Counted from the stretch's first letter, positions 12,184 to 25,095 are shown. The stretch is 64,000 bases of DNA from Theristus sp. LFF4_11 (GCA_030248135.1 JASANC010004723.1:120280-184279), one strand, 5' to 3'. Translations and numbers: made by a program. Notes: generated by a model from the letters alone, not told the origin.

Positions 12184-12272
12184 GGGGCATTCATGAAACA
12201 GTAGTCAGTGGACCGCGTAGTATGTTTCAACACAGCTATGCGTCATTACATGCTGTTTCATGAACGCCGCTT
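12184..12272. mobile_element. Small hairpin MITE (GGCATTCATGAAACAGTA), copy 1
   Basis: GGGGCATTCATGAAACAGTA is mirrored by CTGTTTCATGAACGCCGC about 60 bp later. A second, shorter copy lies in a WWOX intron at 32970-33034. It has no coding capacity. Confidence 0.65.
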
Positions 12273-12813
12273 TAGGCTGCTTAGTGGACTGAACATGCAC
12301 AATCTAACCAAAAGAATTTGCTCGACTCACAAAAAATGTCTCATACATACCTTTATGGTGTTGTACGACAAGTACAAATTGGTGCACAGGTACGCGACCA
12401 ATAACACACGAAGCATGAACAGTCGCAGGCTTGGTCGCAACACTGTCGACGGGCTTATGCGAATTTCTTGGTTCGAGTACTGGAGTTTTTTATAATGTTT
12501 TTATTGCAATAGTTGTTCATAGAAATCAAAAATGTTCATTTGATTGAGCTGTCTATCAATAAAGTTGAGTTGATTTTTGCCAAAGGACCACCAGCAACCT
12601 GATTTGGGAGCAGTCCCGGAAAGAGACCAGCGACCTGTAGAATGCGAATCACCGGACTGACGCGATGAATGACTGAGTCTGTGTCGACGACGGCTGAAAA
12701 AAACAGTAAAATTTCAAATCACAGCTCACTGATTGGCTGCAATTCCCCTGTAAGCACAGTCAATCAGCTTGTGTTTGGATCAAACAAAAAAAAAACTGCT
12801 GCCTGAGTTATTT

Positions 12814-13003
12814 TGTTGTTGTTGTTGTTGGGAATTTTTGGCAATGTTTTAGCCAGGGCTAACACAGAAAAACGTCCATAATGCTGTCGAGTAGGTTGCC
12901 CCGACGAGTTTCTTTTGTCATTAACGACCAATACATACACGCTCACCGGGGCTCGATCCCCCGAACGCACAGACAATAGTCTAACCGGGCGACGTGAGTG
13001 ACA
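12814..13003 (-). mobile_element. tRNA-derived SINE, copy 2
   Basis: This copy is in reverse orientation: the (GTT)n tail at 12814-12830 is followed by the body (GTTTTAGCCAGGGCTAAC) and the tRNA-like head with the B box GGGGCTCGATCCCC. It is more diverged than copies 1 and 3. Confidence 0.8.
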
Positions 13004-13622
13004 ATTAATGGGTTGCGACTTGAAAATCGGGCCTTTCCCGAGACAAAAAATCTCCTAGTAGTAAGTGCTGCGCTGCATATGAATGGCGCTCTGATGAACG
13101 CAGCTGAGACGAAAAAATTGCCCAAAATACCTTTGGCTATCTGAGGTAGTAGTTTTCACAATAATAGTTGAAGCGAAATAAATAAAATATCAACTTGAAA
13201 TAAAACTTGAAATAAAACAATAATCGCAGCCAAATCAATCGAAAACACAATAACAGACGTATGCTTTCGCATCGATAGACGCCTTGATAGATGGGCTGAT
13301 GGCAGACTGTGGTGTTGGCCATTGGTGGCCAGTTTGATGTTGCCGTCGGAAATCGGGGTACACCTTGGTAACGTTGCAGTGGACTTCGCCGTGCATGCAG
13401 TCTCGTTTTGTTCAGCAGTTTTTGTTGTTGACGGTGATTTGGACAGGTCTCTTGATGTCTGAAGAAATTATTGGCGTGTATTGTTTGTTGAACGTCGTTC
13501 ATCTGTGAACGTTTTTAAAAATTTGCAAAACACACCCTCTTTGATTCTCTCGCTACAAAAAAGCGCAAATCATGTGTATCATTAATTTTCAACATTTGAT
13601 GGCACGTTTTCCCTTTTCTTAC

Positions 13623-13822
13623 CTGATCTGTGGTGCCGGTAAACTACCATAGCTCATGGGCGGTGGCTGTGCGATCATATGACCGCGATTGCCATAAGGA
13701 TCGTCGGTCTCGCAACGAAGTGCATCTAACGCCCGTAACGCGGTCGCTTCGTCAGTTCGGCCCGCCTTTAAATCCGCCAAAATGCGGTGCATTGTGTCTT
13801 TTTTAAATCTTTTTTCTCTCAA
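13623..13822 (-). CDS. Putative coding exon, unrecognised
   Basis: An open frame on - starts at an ATG (13822) and runs to a good donor (atcag|gtaaga at 13623). It encodes about 66 residues, including MHRILADLKAGRTDEATALR and a Pro-rich end (AQPPPMSYGSLPAPQI). The base composition is GC-richer than the surroundings. A possible next exon lies at about 13150-13480, where open frames continue after aatttcttcag, but I could not settle it. No family was recognised. Confidence 0.4.
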
Positions 13823-13829
13823 TCTTTTC

Positions 13830-15031
13830 CGTGTACTGCGTGCTTGAACAATGCAATGTTGTTCAGCTGAACAGTTCAGTTTTTTTTGTATTCTACCACT
13901 GCATTCACCAAAATAATTGCCTATTGTTCATGATAACGACAACAAATTTTTTCTGCTCTCTTTTTTAGTGCCGTGCATTATTTTCGCAATAAAAGAGACC
14001 CTCACGCACGCAATAGTCATACCATGGCCAATATTGCTTTTGAAAGGCTGCATGCTCCTTTTCATTGGTCCGGTTTATGGAGATATAAAAAATGTTCATT
14101 ATCTTTTGGCACTGTGTTGAAATTTCATATAGTTGAACGTGATGGATGCCAAAGAAGAAGACGCAGAATTCAAAAATGAACATTTCTGAGCCACCTGGCT
14201 CAATGCAGATGCTCCTGAATCAGCGAAGCGTTTTCCATCCAATGGCAATATCCTAGACGTATTTTCACTTTTTTCGTGCTGTACGCTGATTGGTCACACT
14301 GGTAAGCTCTTCAAGGTGGTTAGAAACGTTCATTTTTGTTCACTTTTATGTACTTTATACTTTGGCACCAAAGCTTAGTTGGATATCAAGTGTAGTATCA
14401 TATCCATCCAAGTTTGATATCTTTTTTTAACGTGAAATGCATTTCAAAGCGGAAAACTCCGGCATGTTGATAAATATTTGAACATTTTTTAAATATTGAA
14501 CGTTCAAAAAAATTTGGGACATACCAGAAAATTTAGTTTTGTGCAAAAAGCTTGGTCTAGCGTGGCTGTTACAGTAAAAAAAGTGAAAACACCCGCTCTG
14601 CTAATTTCAAATGCATGACAACAAAAACAAAAAAAGCATTAGAGAACACATGGGAGACTTGTTTTTGAATTAAATAAAAAGTGTGTAAAGATACTGTGCA
14701 TCAAAACTGGGTTAGTATGCGTTTGTTTTGTTGTTTAGATCCAAAAATAACCACAAATGTTGCTTTTATAAAAAACTAAAAAAAACATTTCTCAACATTT
14801 GAATATGCATTTATCTTTTTGGCATTCAGGAAGCGTCAATTGATTTCAGTTCAAATTAGACAGTTTGCCGTACACTGCACGAAAAACACACACAAAATAT
14901 TCAACTGAAAAACATCATCAGCTTTAGATTTATTAAATAACTTTTCCAAAATCAAATTCTTCGAAAATCGCAACACAAAACACACCACACCTACAGTGCC
15001 AGAAACAAACCACCATAAACTCCGGCCCGCA
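13830..15031. other. Intergenic, no gene seen
   Basis: AT-rich sequence with only short ORFs. It probably contains the promoter of the 15032 gene, but I see no clear TATA or initiator that could be assigned. Confidence 0.4.
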
Positions 15032-18000
15032 ATGCCCCGCAAACCGGAGTCGCCGCTGCTTGTGATGTGCGTCGGCGGGCTGCTCGTGTGGCTGCACGTT
15101 CTGGTGGTCGCCCTGATCCTGTTGGTCTACTTCTTGGTGGCCGACACGGATACCACCGATCACTACGCCAACCGCAACGGCCACTCTGTCGCCGGTCAAT
15201 TGTACCCGGACGAGTTCGTCCTTGCGATCGACCATTCGGTCGCCGAACTCATACAGGCCGGCATCACTCAGTCGAACAAGGACCGCGCAAAACAGACCGT
15301 ATTGCAGCATGCACGGCGTCTAGTGCGGTGCGCGCAGTTCTGCTTTACAGGGTGTTTTTACGTCGAGGTTTCCGGTTTTTTGCTTGGTCTTGGCTTACAA
15401 TAGAGATATTGAGAGACTTTTGGACGTGCAGCATCTCGGTGGGGGGGTTGCTACAGTAATCGCCTATTTCGGTGGATATTACGATGCTCCGCACGTCCAA
15501 CACGTGCCCCAAAATCAGAGCAATAGATAAACACCCCTCGCCACATCCCTTTGACCGCAGTCCTCCTGCCCGCGTATCCAATTGACAAATGAGCTCACTC
15601 ATCCAGCTCAGAGCGACCCAGCCGTAATAGGGCATATCACGCAGAAATTCTCATTTTTTCCAGGACCCTCTCGACACGTTCTTCAAACTCGAAATTCAGC
15701 ATTCTCTGGCCAAACGGTGGAGAAAAGGAAACTGGTCACGTCACAATTGTCAGTGAACGGCGTACGAACGTCAATAAAACCGTGGAAGAGCAATTTTCAA
15801 GATTTTTGGACGGTCGATTGATCATGACACCTGCTGAGCGAACTGCCGGTACATACAGTCTGAACCTGTGTCACGAAAGGTTCATTGGACGTGCATGAGC
15901 ACCTATTGTATGCAATTGACAGAAACTAATAGAATAGCACAAACAAATTAATCAATTAAAGTCTTGTGAAACCCAGAAAATGCAACCATTTCAGCGCAAA
16001 TTTTTTTAACTGACTGATTGGTGCTGCCAACATGTTGTATATCGATCAATTGACGAGTTCGCGGTTCTTGCAACGTCTTCTTTTTTGTTGCAGGCTTGAC
16101 CACAATGATGTATCTGATCAAAAAGCGTTTCTTTCCAAATCAACAGCCTGTCGACCGAAACCACCGTACCCCGGACAAAGCGCTGTTCATTTTCGTCCTC
16201 TCCGGTCTTGAGACGACGTACTTTGAAAAGCCGTTTGAGTATGAGTGGACTGAGAAGTGTAGATCAGTAAGTGCAAATGGAGTTTATTTGCGGCGAAAGA
16301 ATTGTATTTTTTAGACTAATAAATTGGGTTGATCAGCTACATGCCACAACAACGTTACAATGTACTTTAAGAAAGTTTGTTACACCAATGGATGCTCAAC
16401 AAATTAACCAAATATTGCATTATACACGTGTCGAACTTTTTGCTGTTCTTTATATCGTCCAAGTCTTTCATTTTTTTCGCCTGATAACAAGCCTAAGTTT
16501 GAATTAAAAGATGCGATCAATAAAAGAGTTGAAAAGTTGGGAAGATATTCATTCAGAAACGGTTTTTTGATCTTATCGAAACCCACAATACCGTTTCGCT
16601 CTGCTATCATTCAAATTTTTACGCTGCGAAAAACCGATAGATTTAGTCGGGGAAACTTTTCAAAAGCGGCTATTCATTCAGCTACTCATGGATTGAAAAA
16701 CCCGATAACTCTAAACTGCAGCAAAAAATTAAGCTGCTTGAACGAATGTGCGTTTCTGCAGTTCCTGACGTTCGCCACCGTGCTGCCCAGCCACCAATGG
16801 CAGCTCTGCTCGGCGGGCAAAGTGACCGCTGCCATTGAGCATTTCGAGAGAACGCTCAACCGTGGGCGTCATCTGAAGCTGCCGTCTGCAGGGTGTGCCA
16901 GAGAGGGCGGCCATTTCGAGGCACGTCCTCTGTTGCACTGGCTACGCCACGGAATGGCGGTGCAGAGAAGTGAATTGGTGCTCGTTTTTTTGAATTTATC
17001 ACCAGGATTCAACGTACGGTTTATACGTTCAAATTAAAAATTATAAAACTTATTACACAATCTCATGATCACCTCAGTTGTGTTATTTTTTCCATGAAAA
17101 AGTATCATCACTTTATTATGAGTCAGAGTTTCTTCGAGCAGTTTTTAACACATGTTGCAGAGCTTGCCACTCAAAAATGCACGGCCATTGAAGACCGTCT
17201 GCTGCCGCTTCCCACTGTTCGGCCTCCACCGAACCGAATCAAACACACCCCAGCTGGCGGAGAAGTCGCCAAACCCGACGAGAAACAGAGCGAATACGTT
17301 TGTGAGCCGACAGACAGTGACGTGTACTGCGTGCCGATTGTTGCAATTGGCATTCCCAAGGAATCGTTGCCAATGTTGGCGTATCTTGCGTTGTCAGTTG
17401 TCGTGCTAATTACGACATTTGGCGTCATTACTGCGTGTTGCGTGCGATCTCGGAATAAACGACAAAAATATTCGCTACGGGCTGGGTTACGGTTGCATTA
17501 TCAGGTATAGTCTGTTTTATTGAACGGTCATGTTCGGTCGAAATCATGTCCATTCGCGAGCGAAGCGGGAGCGGAGCGGACAGCGGATGAGACATAATAT
17601 GGCCCGTCGGTCGCTCGCGCTAAAATTCCAAACTTTCTGTGCCTCGCATTGTGAACATAAAAGGAGCTGAGAATTTTTTCTCCTGCACACAGGTAGATAA
17701 TCCACAGATACGCTGTGTGCAGCAGAAATTTTTTCGTGGTGATCTTCTACACACGCTGTGTACGCAAAACATCGATTCTGAATAAGCTGTTTCTTATTCT
17801 TCTATACCCCTTTTTTTTCGACCATGTCATAAAATGTGTTCGCAGTTTCAGTGACATAAAGAAAATTCTGACTGTTAAGATAAAAACATTTCCTAGGGTA
17901 AAAGTCTTCGGGATTTTTAAATTTCACATTCATTTTTTTCTCTGATGCTTCCCAAGGCTTCAATTTTGCCTGTTTACACAAAATTACGAAAAAACGTGTA

Positions 18001-21000
18001 TTTGCGATTTTTGCGCATGAAACAAACCGTTATTTCACAAAACAACAAGTTTCCGGGGGTAACCAACAACGGATAGTTTGAATTTGACCTTTATTTAAAA
18101 AAAACTAAAGGAATTGCAGTTAAATAACTAAAATCGTGACGATTTAGGGCGAATCGGCCGTGGAAATTGGCGAAATCGGTCCATAAACGAAAAACAAGAA
18201 AAGGGTGTTTTCCAGGGTAATTCAATGCGCTGATCACGGATTTTAGGTTAGTTTTTTTATGTGAGCAACTCTAGATGCTGAATCGTGACGATTTCGGGCG
18301 AATCGGCCGTGAAAATCGGCGAAAACGGTCCAGAAACGAAAAACAAGAAAAGGGTGTTTTCCAGGGTAATTCAATGCGCTGATCACAAATTTTGGGTTAG
18401 CTTTTTTATGTGAGCAACTCTAGATGCTGAATCGTGACGATTTCGGGCGAATCGGCCGTGGAAATTGGCGAAATCGGTCCAGAAACGAAAAACAAGAAAA
18501 GGGTGTTTTCCAGGGTAATTCAATGCGCTGATCACGGATATTGGGTTAGCTTTTTTATGTGAGCAACTCTAGATGCTGAATCGTGACGATTTCGGGCGAA
18601 TCGGCCGTGAAAATCGGCGAAAACGGTCCAGAAACGAAAAACAAGAAAAGGGTGTTTTCCAGGGTAATTCAATGCGCTGATTACGGATGGGAGTAGGAAG
18701 GGCGGACGGGGGATCGGGGGAAGGAGAGAACGAAAAACAAGAAAAGGGTGTTTTCCAGGGTAATTCAATGCGCTGATCACGGATTTTGGGTTAATTTTTT
18801 ATGTGAATTCAGACTGAATCTTAACGATTTCGGGCGAATCGGCCGTGAAAATCGGCGAAAACGGTCCAGAAACGAAAAACAAGAAAAGGGTGTTTTCCAG
18901 GGTAATTCAATGCGCTGATCACAAATTCTGGGTTAGTTTTCTTATGTGAGCAATTCTAGGTACTGAATCGTGACGATTTCGGACGAATCGGCCGTAGAAT
19001 TTAGCGATACCGGTCCAGAAATGAAAAACAAGAAAACGATGTTTTCCATGGTAATTCATTGCGCCAATCACGGCTTTTGGGTCAGTTTTCTTGTGTGAGC
19101 AATTCTAGGTACTGAATCGTGACGATTTTGGGCGAATCGGCCGTAGAAATAGCATAGGCGAAATCGGCCTAAACAACGAAAAATGAAAAACCTGAGTTTT
19201 CCGGGGTTTAGAAGAATGTGTGACCAACGAATTGTGATTTTGGTCCGACCTTCGGGGCTTATGTAAAAGTCAGAATATTATCTAAAAATGCGGGAGACGC
19301 ATATAAAAGGAGGAATATGGCCTTGTGTAAGCAGTGAAAGACTTGGCTCGACAACGCTTTTCAAGTCTCTGATGTGGTACACACGGATACAAATACATAA
19401 GAGTCATATTTTTGCGCCGCGTTTGTTTGTTTTTTTTTGAAGCACGCCCCCCACCGATTCCATAAACCCGAAGGTACCAAACTCCGGTGGGATTGGGGAA
19501 TGGACGGCTCACCATCCCGTGGAACCAATACCCTCGCCACGTGAGGGGGACAGCCTCTAAGCCCCGCTCTGTCTTGGGGGCACCAGTGATCTTAGCCCGA
19601 TTTCGGTTTCGGTGGCCTGCGGTCGCTATATCCCCGGAGGGCAGCGAATCCGAAAGTTTTCGTTTTCGTGTTCGTTTTCGTTTTGCTGAAAAGCGTAAAA
19701 CTTTGAAGTTATTTTTTAATTGTCCTCTTCGATTTAATCTAAAATCACGCCATGTGCGAAATTCTGTAAATTCTGTGCAAAAACAGAAAAATCAGAGATT
19801 GCAAAACATTGTTGCATGTAGCTTTTTCGTTGTTGTTAACGTACGCACCGCTGTGTACACACCAGCACCAGTGACAAAAAGGAGTTGTCTTCCGTTGATT
19901 TTCACCTTTTTTACCGGTGTCATCTTCAACTAGTGTGGCAGGATAAACCGTCTGTCCCGTGAGTCATTGCCTTTGCCACAGGAGACCTTGCGTTCCGCAA
20001 TGCTTCTGCGATACAATTTGTCCTGAACAAACCAGTGTCAGCGAGCTAAAGTCTGATTGTTATTTTAGCAGTTTTAGTGGTCGCTAAATGCCCGAAATCC
20101 GCAAATGTGATAGTTTCATTTGTCTACAATACAAAGTACGAGGGTTGCCATGTGCAACCGAAATCATAAATAAACGGCGCAAAAATATGGCTCTTATGTA
20201 CTTGTATCCGTGTGTACCACATCAGAGACCTGAAAAGCGTTGTCGAGCCAAGTCTTTCACTGCTTACACAAGGCCATATTCCTCCTTTTATATGCGTCTC
20301 CCGCATTTTTAGATAATGATGACAGACTCTGAATGCACAGAAAGCTGGACTTTCAGTCTGGCTCATCGTTTTGCTTGAAAAAAAACGTTAAGAGTTGAAG
20401 ACGATCAAATTTAGCTCCACTAAAACTTGCGACTTTTTTAAATGGCGTCATTTCGGCAAGACCTATTCAAGTAAATTTACAATAACATTTTATTCATCAA
20501 AAACAGTGCGTGTTCCGTTCCTCCGTTTAACAATCAATGAAAATGCTTCTGAAAATTTGTGTTTTTTGCGCACAGACTTTGATGGCAACACAAATTGATC
20601 GTCGGGTGAACGAAATGATTTTGAAGAAGAACGCCGCTGAGCGCAAGCGTAACAGTGGCCTTACGGTTGGTGAGGAAAAATTTGTCTTCATAAAAAATTT
20701 AAAATAAACTTAGTTTGGTGAGAGTTTAGAGTTAGCAGGTTTGTGTGGCTGAAAGACGCAGTGCGGGGGCCATCAAAATTCTGTTATTGGTGAAAGAAAA
20801 CTGTTTGGAATAATGGGCAAGCCATGCTAGATTGCTCGATATTTCGAGGTGGGGAGCGTGATTACTGGGCCTTCCGTTGAGAATCAGGTGACAATCCAAT
20901 CGAAACGTTCAATCTTTATCAGCCTCGCCAACACGGATCGTCGTCAGTCGTTGACTCACCGCCCACCGAGGGTCACAGTCAGAGCAGTCAGAAAGCGCCC

Positions 21001-21099
21001 CGTTTCTCACGGGTGTCCAGTCGGAAACGACTGTCGAAAAACTACGATGTCGACTATTTTGAGCCAGAAGAACTGAATGATAGCACTAGAAATAGCTGA
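15032..21099 (+). CDS. Two-membrane-segment protein with basic cytoplasmic tail, unrecognised
   Basis: Model: exons 15032-15351, 15664-15848, 16094-16266, 16762-16969, 17161-17504, 20576-20654, 20888-21099; 1521 nt, 506 aa, phases agree throughout. A hydrophobic segment at residues 9-38 could be a signal anchor. The extracellular-like part is about 320 residues with scattered Cys. A second membrane segment (366-389, LAYLALSVVVLITTFGVITA) is followed by CCVRSRNKRQK and a Ser-rich, charged tail ending FEPEELNDSTRNS. Exon 5 could end at the in-frame stop at 17510, but the CAG|GTATAG donor and the in-phase downstream exons favour continuation. Exons 1, 5 and 7 are strongest; exon 2 has a competing frame (PLDTFFKLEIQHSLAKRW). 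The family is unknown; the layout suggests a receptor or adhesion protein. Confidence 0.55.
17548..19225 (+). repeat. Composite repeat copy in intron 6: GC-rich end plus 148-bp array
   Basis: A GC-rich block (GCGAGCGAAGCGGGAGCGGA, 17556-17590) is followed by a unique-like stretch, then the 17830-18120 block shared with 420-720, then about seven 145-150 bp units (18120-19190). One unit is broken by a G-rich foreign patch at 18689-18725. The array ends in the GAAGAATGTGTGACCAACG tail, and a TIR element follows directly. Confidence 0.85.
19279..20315 (+). mobile_element. TIR element copy 2, with GC-rich insertion
   Basis: The ends are TATCTAAAAATGCGGGAGAC and GTCTCCCGCATTTTTAGATA, with inverted repeats of about 150 bp. 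Positions about 19430-19690 are GC-rich sequence absent from the other copies (CGGTGGGATTGGGGAATGGA, CCCCGGAGGGCAGCGAATCC), so something inserted here or the copy recombined. Confidence 0.8.
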
Positions 21100-21235
21100 A
21101 AGAAATGATGAAATTCAGCGCTTTGTAGTGGTGATATCACGCATGCATGATGACAGTGTGTTTGTTTGTGTGTGATTGTACAATAGCCGCAGAGACTCGC
21201 AAGTTTCGACCGGTCTCATGAACAGGGCTTTTCAA

Positions 21236-21300
21236 AAGATCGCCTTGTCCGCTCGCTCTGCTGCGCTCACTCGCGCATCCGCATGATAGCACAAGTTGAA
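21236..21300 (-). repeat. Isolated GC-rich end fragment of the composite repeat
   Basis: GTCCGCTCGCTCTGCTGCGC and CACTCGCGCATCCGCATGAT match the GC-rich end seen inverted at 24760-24815. There are no arrays beside it, so this is a fragment or solo end. Confidence 0.6.
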
Positions 21301-21560
21301 TAATCGTAGTTACAAATATTCGCATTGCAACACACGCCGCTCAGAACAAAAGTAAATTCCATTTCATTTCAAATCAATCATTCACTTCAATATTTTCTGT
21401 GCAATGAACTAAAACGGTGGTGGTGGACATTGTTTTTCAAATGTGGCTACAGCAACCGTGTCATAATATGATTTTATTGTTTGCACGAATTTTTTTATCA
21501 AAGTTTTTCCTGCTTTTTGGAAAATGAAAAATGGATGGATGGACAGATGAATATATGTAT

Positions 21561-24500
21561 TATCTAAAAATGCGGGAGACGCATATAAAAGGAGGAATAT
21601 GGCCTTGTGTAAGCAGTGAAAGACTTGGCTCGACAACCTTTTCAAGTCTCTGATGTGGTACACACGGATACAAGTACATAAGAGTCATATTTTTGCGCCG
21701 CGTTTGTTGTTTACAAGCTTGTTGAAAAGCGTAAAAATTTTGAAGTTATCTAGATATTTTTCAATTGTCCTCTTCAGTTTAGTCTAAAATCACATCATGT
21801 GCGAAATTCTGTACAGCATGGCCGAATAAATGAGGCAGTCCATCAAGGCGGCATTAGTCGCTGACTAGGAGTTGTCTTTTTCAAAAATGCCAACATAATT
21901 TCCAATCATGTGTGCAAGGGAGAAAGAATGAACAGAATAATACGGATAATCCATTAGCTTAAAAAACGCGTCAAATTTGGCATACAATTTGGTTTCTGAA
22001 CTTCTTTTTCTTTTATTCAAAATTCGCGCGCTCCTTGCACCCTGAAAAAAGCTGCCATGTTTAATCGGCTATACTGTAAATTCTGTGCAAAAAACAGAAA
22101 CATCAGAGATTGCAAAACATTGCTGCATGTAGCTTTATCGTTGTTGCTAACGTACGCACCGCTGTGCATACAGCAGCACCAGTGCAAAAAGTGTTGTCTT
22201 CCGTTGATTTTCACCCTTTTTACCAAACTCTTGTGACAGGATAAACCGGTGAGTCATTGCCACAGAAGGAGACCTTGCGTTCCCAATGCCTCTGCGATAC
22301 ACTTTGTGCAAACCAGTGTCAGCGATCTAAAGTCTGATCGTTATTTTAGTGGTTTTAGAGGTCGCTAAATGCTAGAAAAAGGCAAATGTGAAAGTTTCAT
22401 TTGTCTACAATGTACGAGGGTTGCCACTTGCAACCTAAATAAAAAATAAACGGCGCAAAAATATGACTCTTATGTACTTGTATCCGTGTGTACCACATCA
22501 GAGACTTGAAAAGGTTGTCGAGCCAAGTCTTTCACTGCTTACACAAGGCCATATTCCTCCTTTTATATGCGTCTCCCGCATTTTTAGATAATATTCTGAC
22601 TTTTACATAAGCCCCGAAGGTCGGACCAAAATCACAATACGTTGGGCACACAACTCAGGTTTTTCATTTTTCGTTTTTAGGACAATTTCGTCTATGCTAT
22701 TTCTACGGCCGATTCGCCCAAAATCGTCACGATTCAGTACCTAGAAATTGCTCACATAAGAAAACTGACCCAAAAGCCGTGATCGGCGCAATGAATTACC
22801 ATAGAAAACACCGACTTCTTGTTTTTCATTTCTGGACCGGTTTCACTAAATTCCACGGCCGATTCGCCAGAAATCGTCACGATTCGGTATCTATAGTTGC
22901 TCACATGAAAAAACTATCACAAAATCCGTGATCAGTGTATTTAATTACCATGGAAAACACCGTTTTTTTTGTTTTTCATTTCTGGACAAATTTCGCCAAT
23001 TTCCACGGCCGATTCGCCCGAAATCGTCACGATTCAGTATCTAGAGTTGCTCACATAAAAAAACTAACACAAAATCCGTGATCAGCGCATTGAATTACCC
23101 TGGAAAACATCCTTTTCTTATTTTTCGTTTCTGGACCGATTTCGCCAATTTCCACGGCCGATTCGCCCGAAATCGTCACGATTCAGTATCTAGAGTTGCT
23201 CACGTAAGAAAACTAACCCAAAATCCGTAATCAGCGCATTGAATTACCCTGGAAAACATCCTTTTCTTGTTTTTCGTTTCTGGACCGATTTCGCCAATTT
23301 CGACGGCCGATTCGCCCGAAATCGTTACGATTCGGTATCTAGAGTTGCTCACATAAGAAAACTAACCCAAAATCCGTGATCGGCGCAATGAATTACCATG
23401 GAAAACACCGACTTCTTGTTTTTCATTTCTGGACCGGTTTCACTAAATTCGACGGCCGATTCGCCCGAAATCATCACGATTCGGTATTTAGAGTTGCTCA
23501 CATAAAAAAACTAACACAAAATCTGTGATCAGTGTATTTAATTACCACGGAAAACACCGTTTTTTTGTTTTTCATTTCTGGACCGATTTCGCCAATTTCC
23601 ACGGCCGATTCGCCCGAAATCGTCACGATTCAGCATCTAGAGTTGCTTACATAAAAAACTAACCCAAAATCCGTGATCAGCGCATTGAATTACCAAGGAA
23701 AACACCCTTTTCTTGTTTTTCGTTTCTGGACCGATTTCGCCAATTTCGACAGCCGATTCGCCCGAAATCGTCACGATTCAGTATCTAGAGTTGCTCACGT
23801 AAGAAAACTAACCGAAAATCCGTGATCAGCGCATTGAATTACCCTGGAAAACACCTTTTTCTTGTTTTTCGTTTCTGGACCGATTTCGCCAATTTCGACG
23901 GCCGATTCGCCCGAAATCGTCACGATTCGGTATCTAGAGTTGCTCACATAAGAAAACTAACCCAAAATCCGTGATCAGCGGATTGAATTACATTGGAAAA
24001 CATAGTTTTCTTGTTTTTCATTTCTAGACCGATTTCGCCGATTTCCACGGCCGATTCGCCCGAAATCGACACGATTCAGTATCTAGAGTTGCTCACGTAA
24101 GAAAACTAACCCAAAATCCGTGATCAGCGCATTGAATTACCCTGGAAAACAATCTTTTCTTGTTTTTCGTTTCTGGACCGATTTCGCCAATTTCGACGGC
24201 CGATTCGCCCGAAATCGTCACGATTCAGCATCTAGAGTTGCTCACGTAAGAAAACTAACCCAAAATCCGTGATCAGCGCATTGAATTACTACGGACTAGA
24301 CCTTTTTCCTACTATTTTTCGCAGCTCAGACAAAATTTGTAAGAGTGAAAAACTGATACCCAGTCAGAATGCTACGAACTTTCAAAGAATGCACAATTTT
24401 GACTCAAAAAAGTGCCCGGGCAAAAAAATTAACTAAATTTTCAAAAAATACGGATGAAATTACCCTAGGAAACATTTTTGTTCAACTGTGAAAGTGTCCC

Positions 24501-24825
24501 AGCTAAAAATTGAAAGGGCGAACACATGTTGATTACATACCTGAAAAAAAAAAGGACAAAGGGAAAGAAGTAACACTGTTTTCAGAATAGGTTTTTCGTG
24601 TCTACAGCGTATGAAAAGTAGTCGAATAAAAATTTTTTCGCGGCTCCAAGCACAACTTTGGGTGTTCGTTTCGTGTGCACGGAACCAAGTTTGTGGCTTA
24701 TACTATGCTCGCTGGACGCAGCGAGCAAATTTGAAAAAAGCGCGCGAGGGGATAACGGCTCATATTATGCGTGATGCGCTGTCCGCTCGCTGGCGCTCGC
24801 TCGCGCATCCGCATGATTATATATT
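21561..24825 (-). mobile_element. Complete composite repeat, reverse orientation
   Basis: The order on + is TIR element (21561-22590), spacer with GGTCGGACC, about eleven 145-150 bp units (22690-24290), an A-repeat segment (24300-24540), a linker, and the GC-rich end finishing CTCGCGCATCCGCATGAT (about 24815). This is the mirror image of the copy at 49497-53039, which shows that the parts travel as one unit of about 3.3-3.5 kb. No transposase or Rep/helicase motif was seen in any copy. Confidence 0.8.
21814..22076. mobile_element. TA-flanked MITE (CAGTATGGCCG family), copy 2, nested
   Basis: This is the sister of 11722-12000, inserted into the TIR element. The left flank reads GCGAAATTCTGTA and the right flank TAAATTCTGTGC. 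In the uninterrupted sister elements the same place reads GCGAAATTCTGTAAATTCTGTGC, so this insertion duplicated TA. Confidence 0.9.
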
Positions 24826-24933
24826 TATACAAGTATGTATTTTATATACGATGCGCTAATCAAAATGGAAAGCATAATCGACAAATTGAAACTGAAACGC
24901 ATCAAAGTTTCGCAGTTAATTAGTATGTACATA

Positions 24934-25095
24934 CAGTCGAACTTGAAATCATTGGGAACCAGCTGATTCGGTGGTATTACGGTATGCATGCTTTCTGTGC
25001 TGCCAAACTCCGCCCCCAGAGCAATTTTAGCAAAAAAAATGCATCAATTGTCCATCAACCAATCAGCTGATTCCCTAATAATTAGAGTTCGACTG
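24934..25095. mobile_element. TA-flanked MITE (CAGTCGAACT family)
   Basis: The left end CAGTCGAACTTGAAATCATT is mirrored by the right end GAGTTCGACTG, and subterminal CAGCTGATT is present on both sides. It is flanked by TA. A partial relative is at about 63101-63228 (CAGTCCAACTCCATAA, ACCAACCAATCAGC). It has no ORF. Confidence 0.8.
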
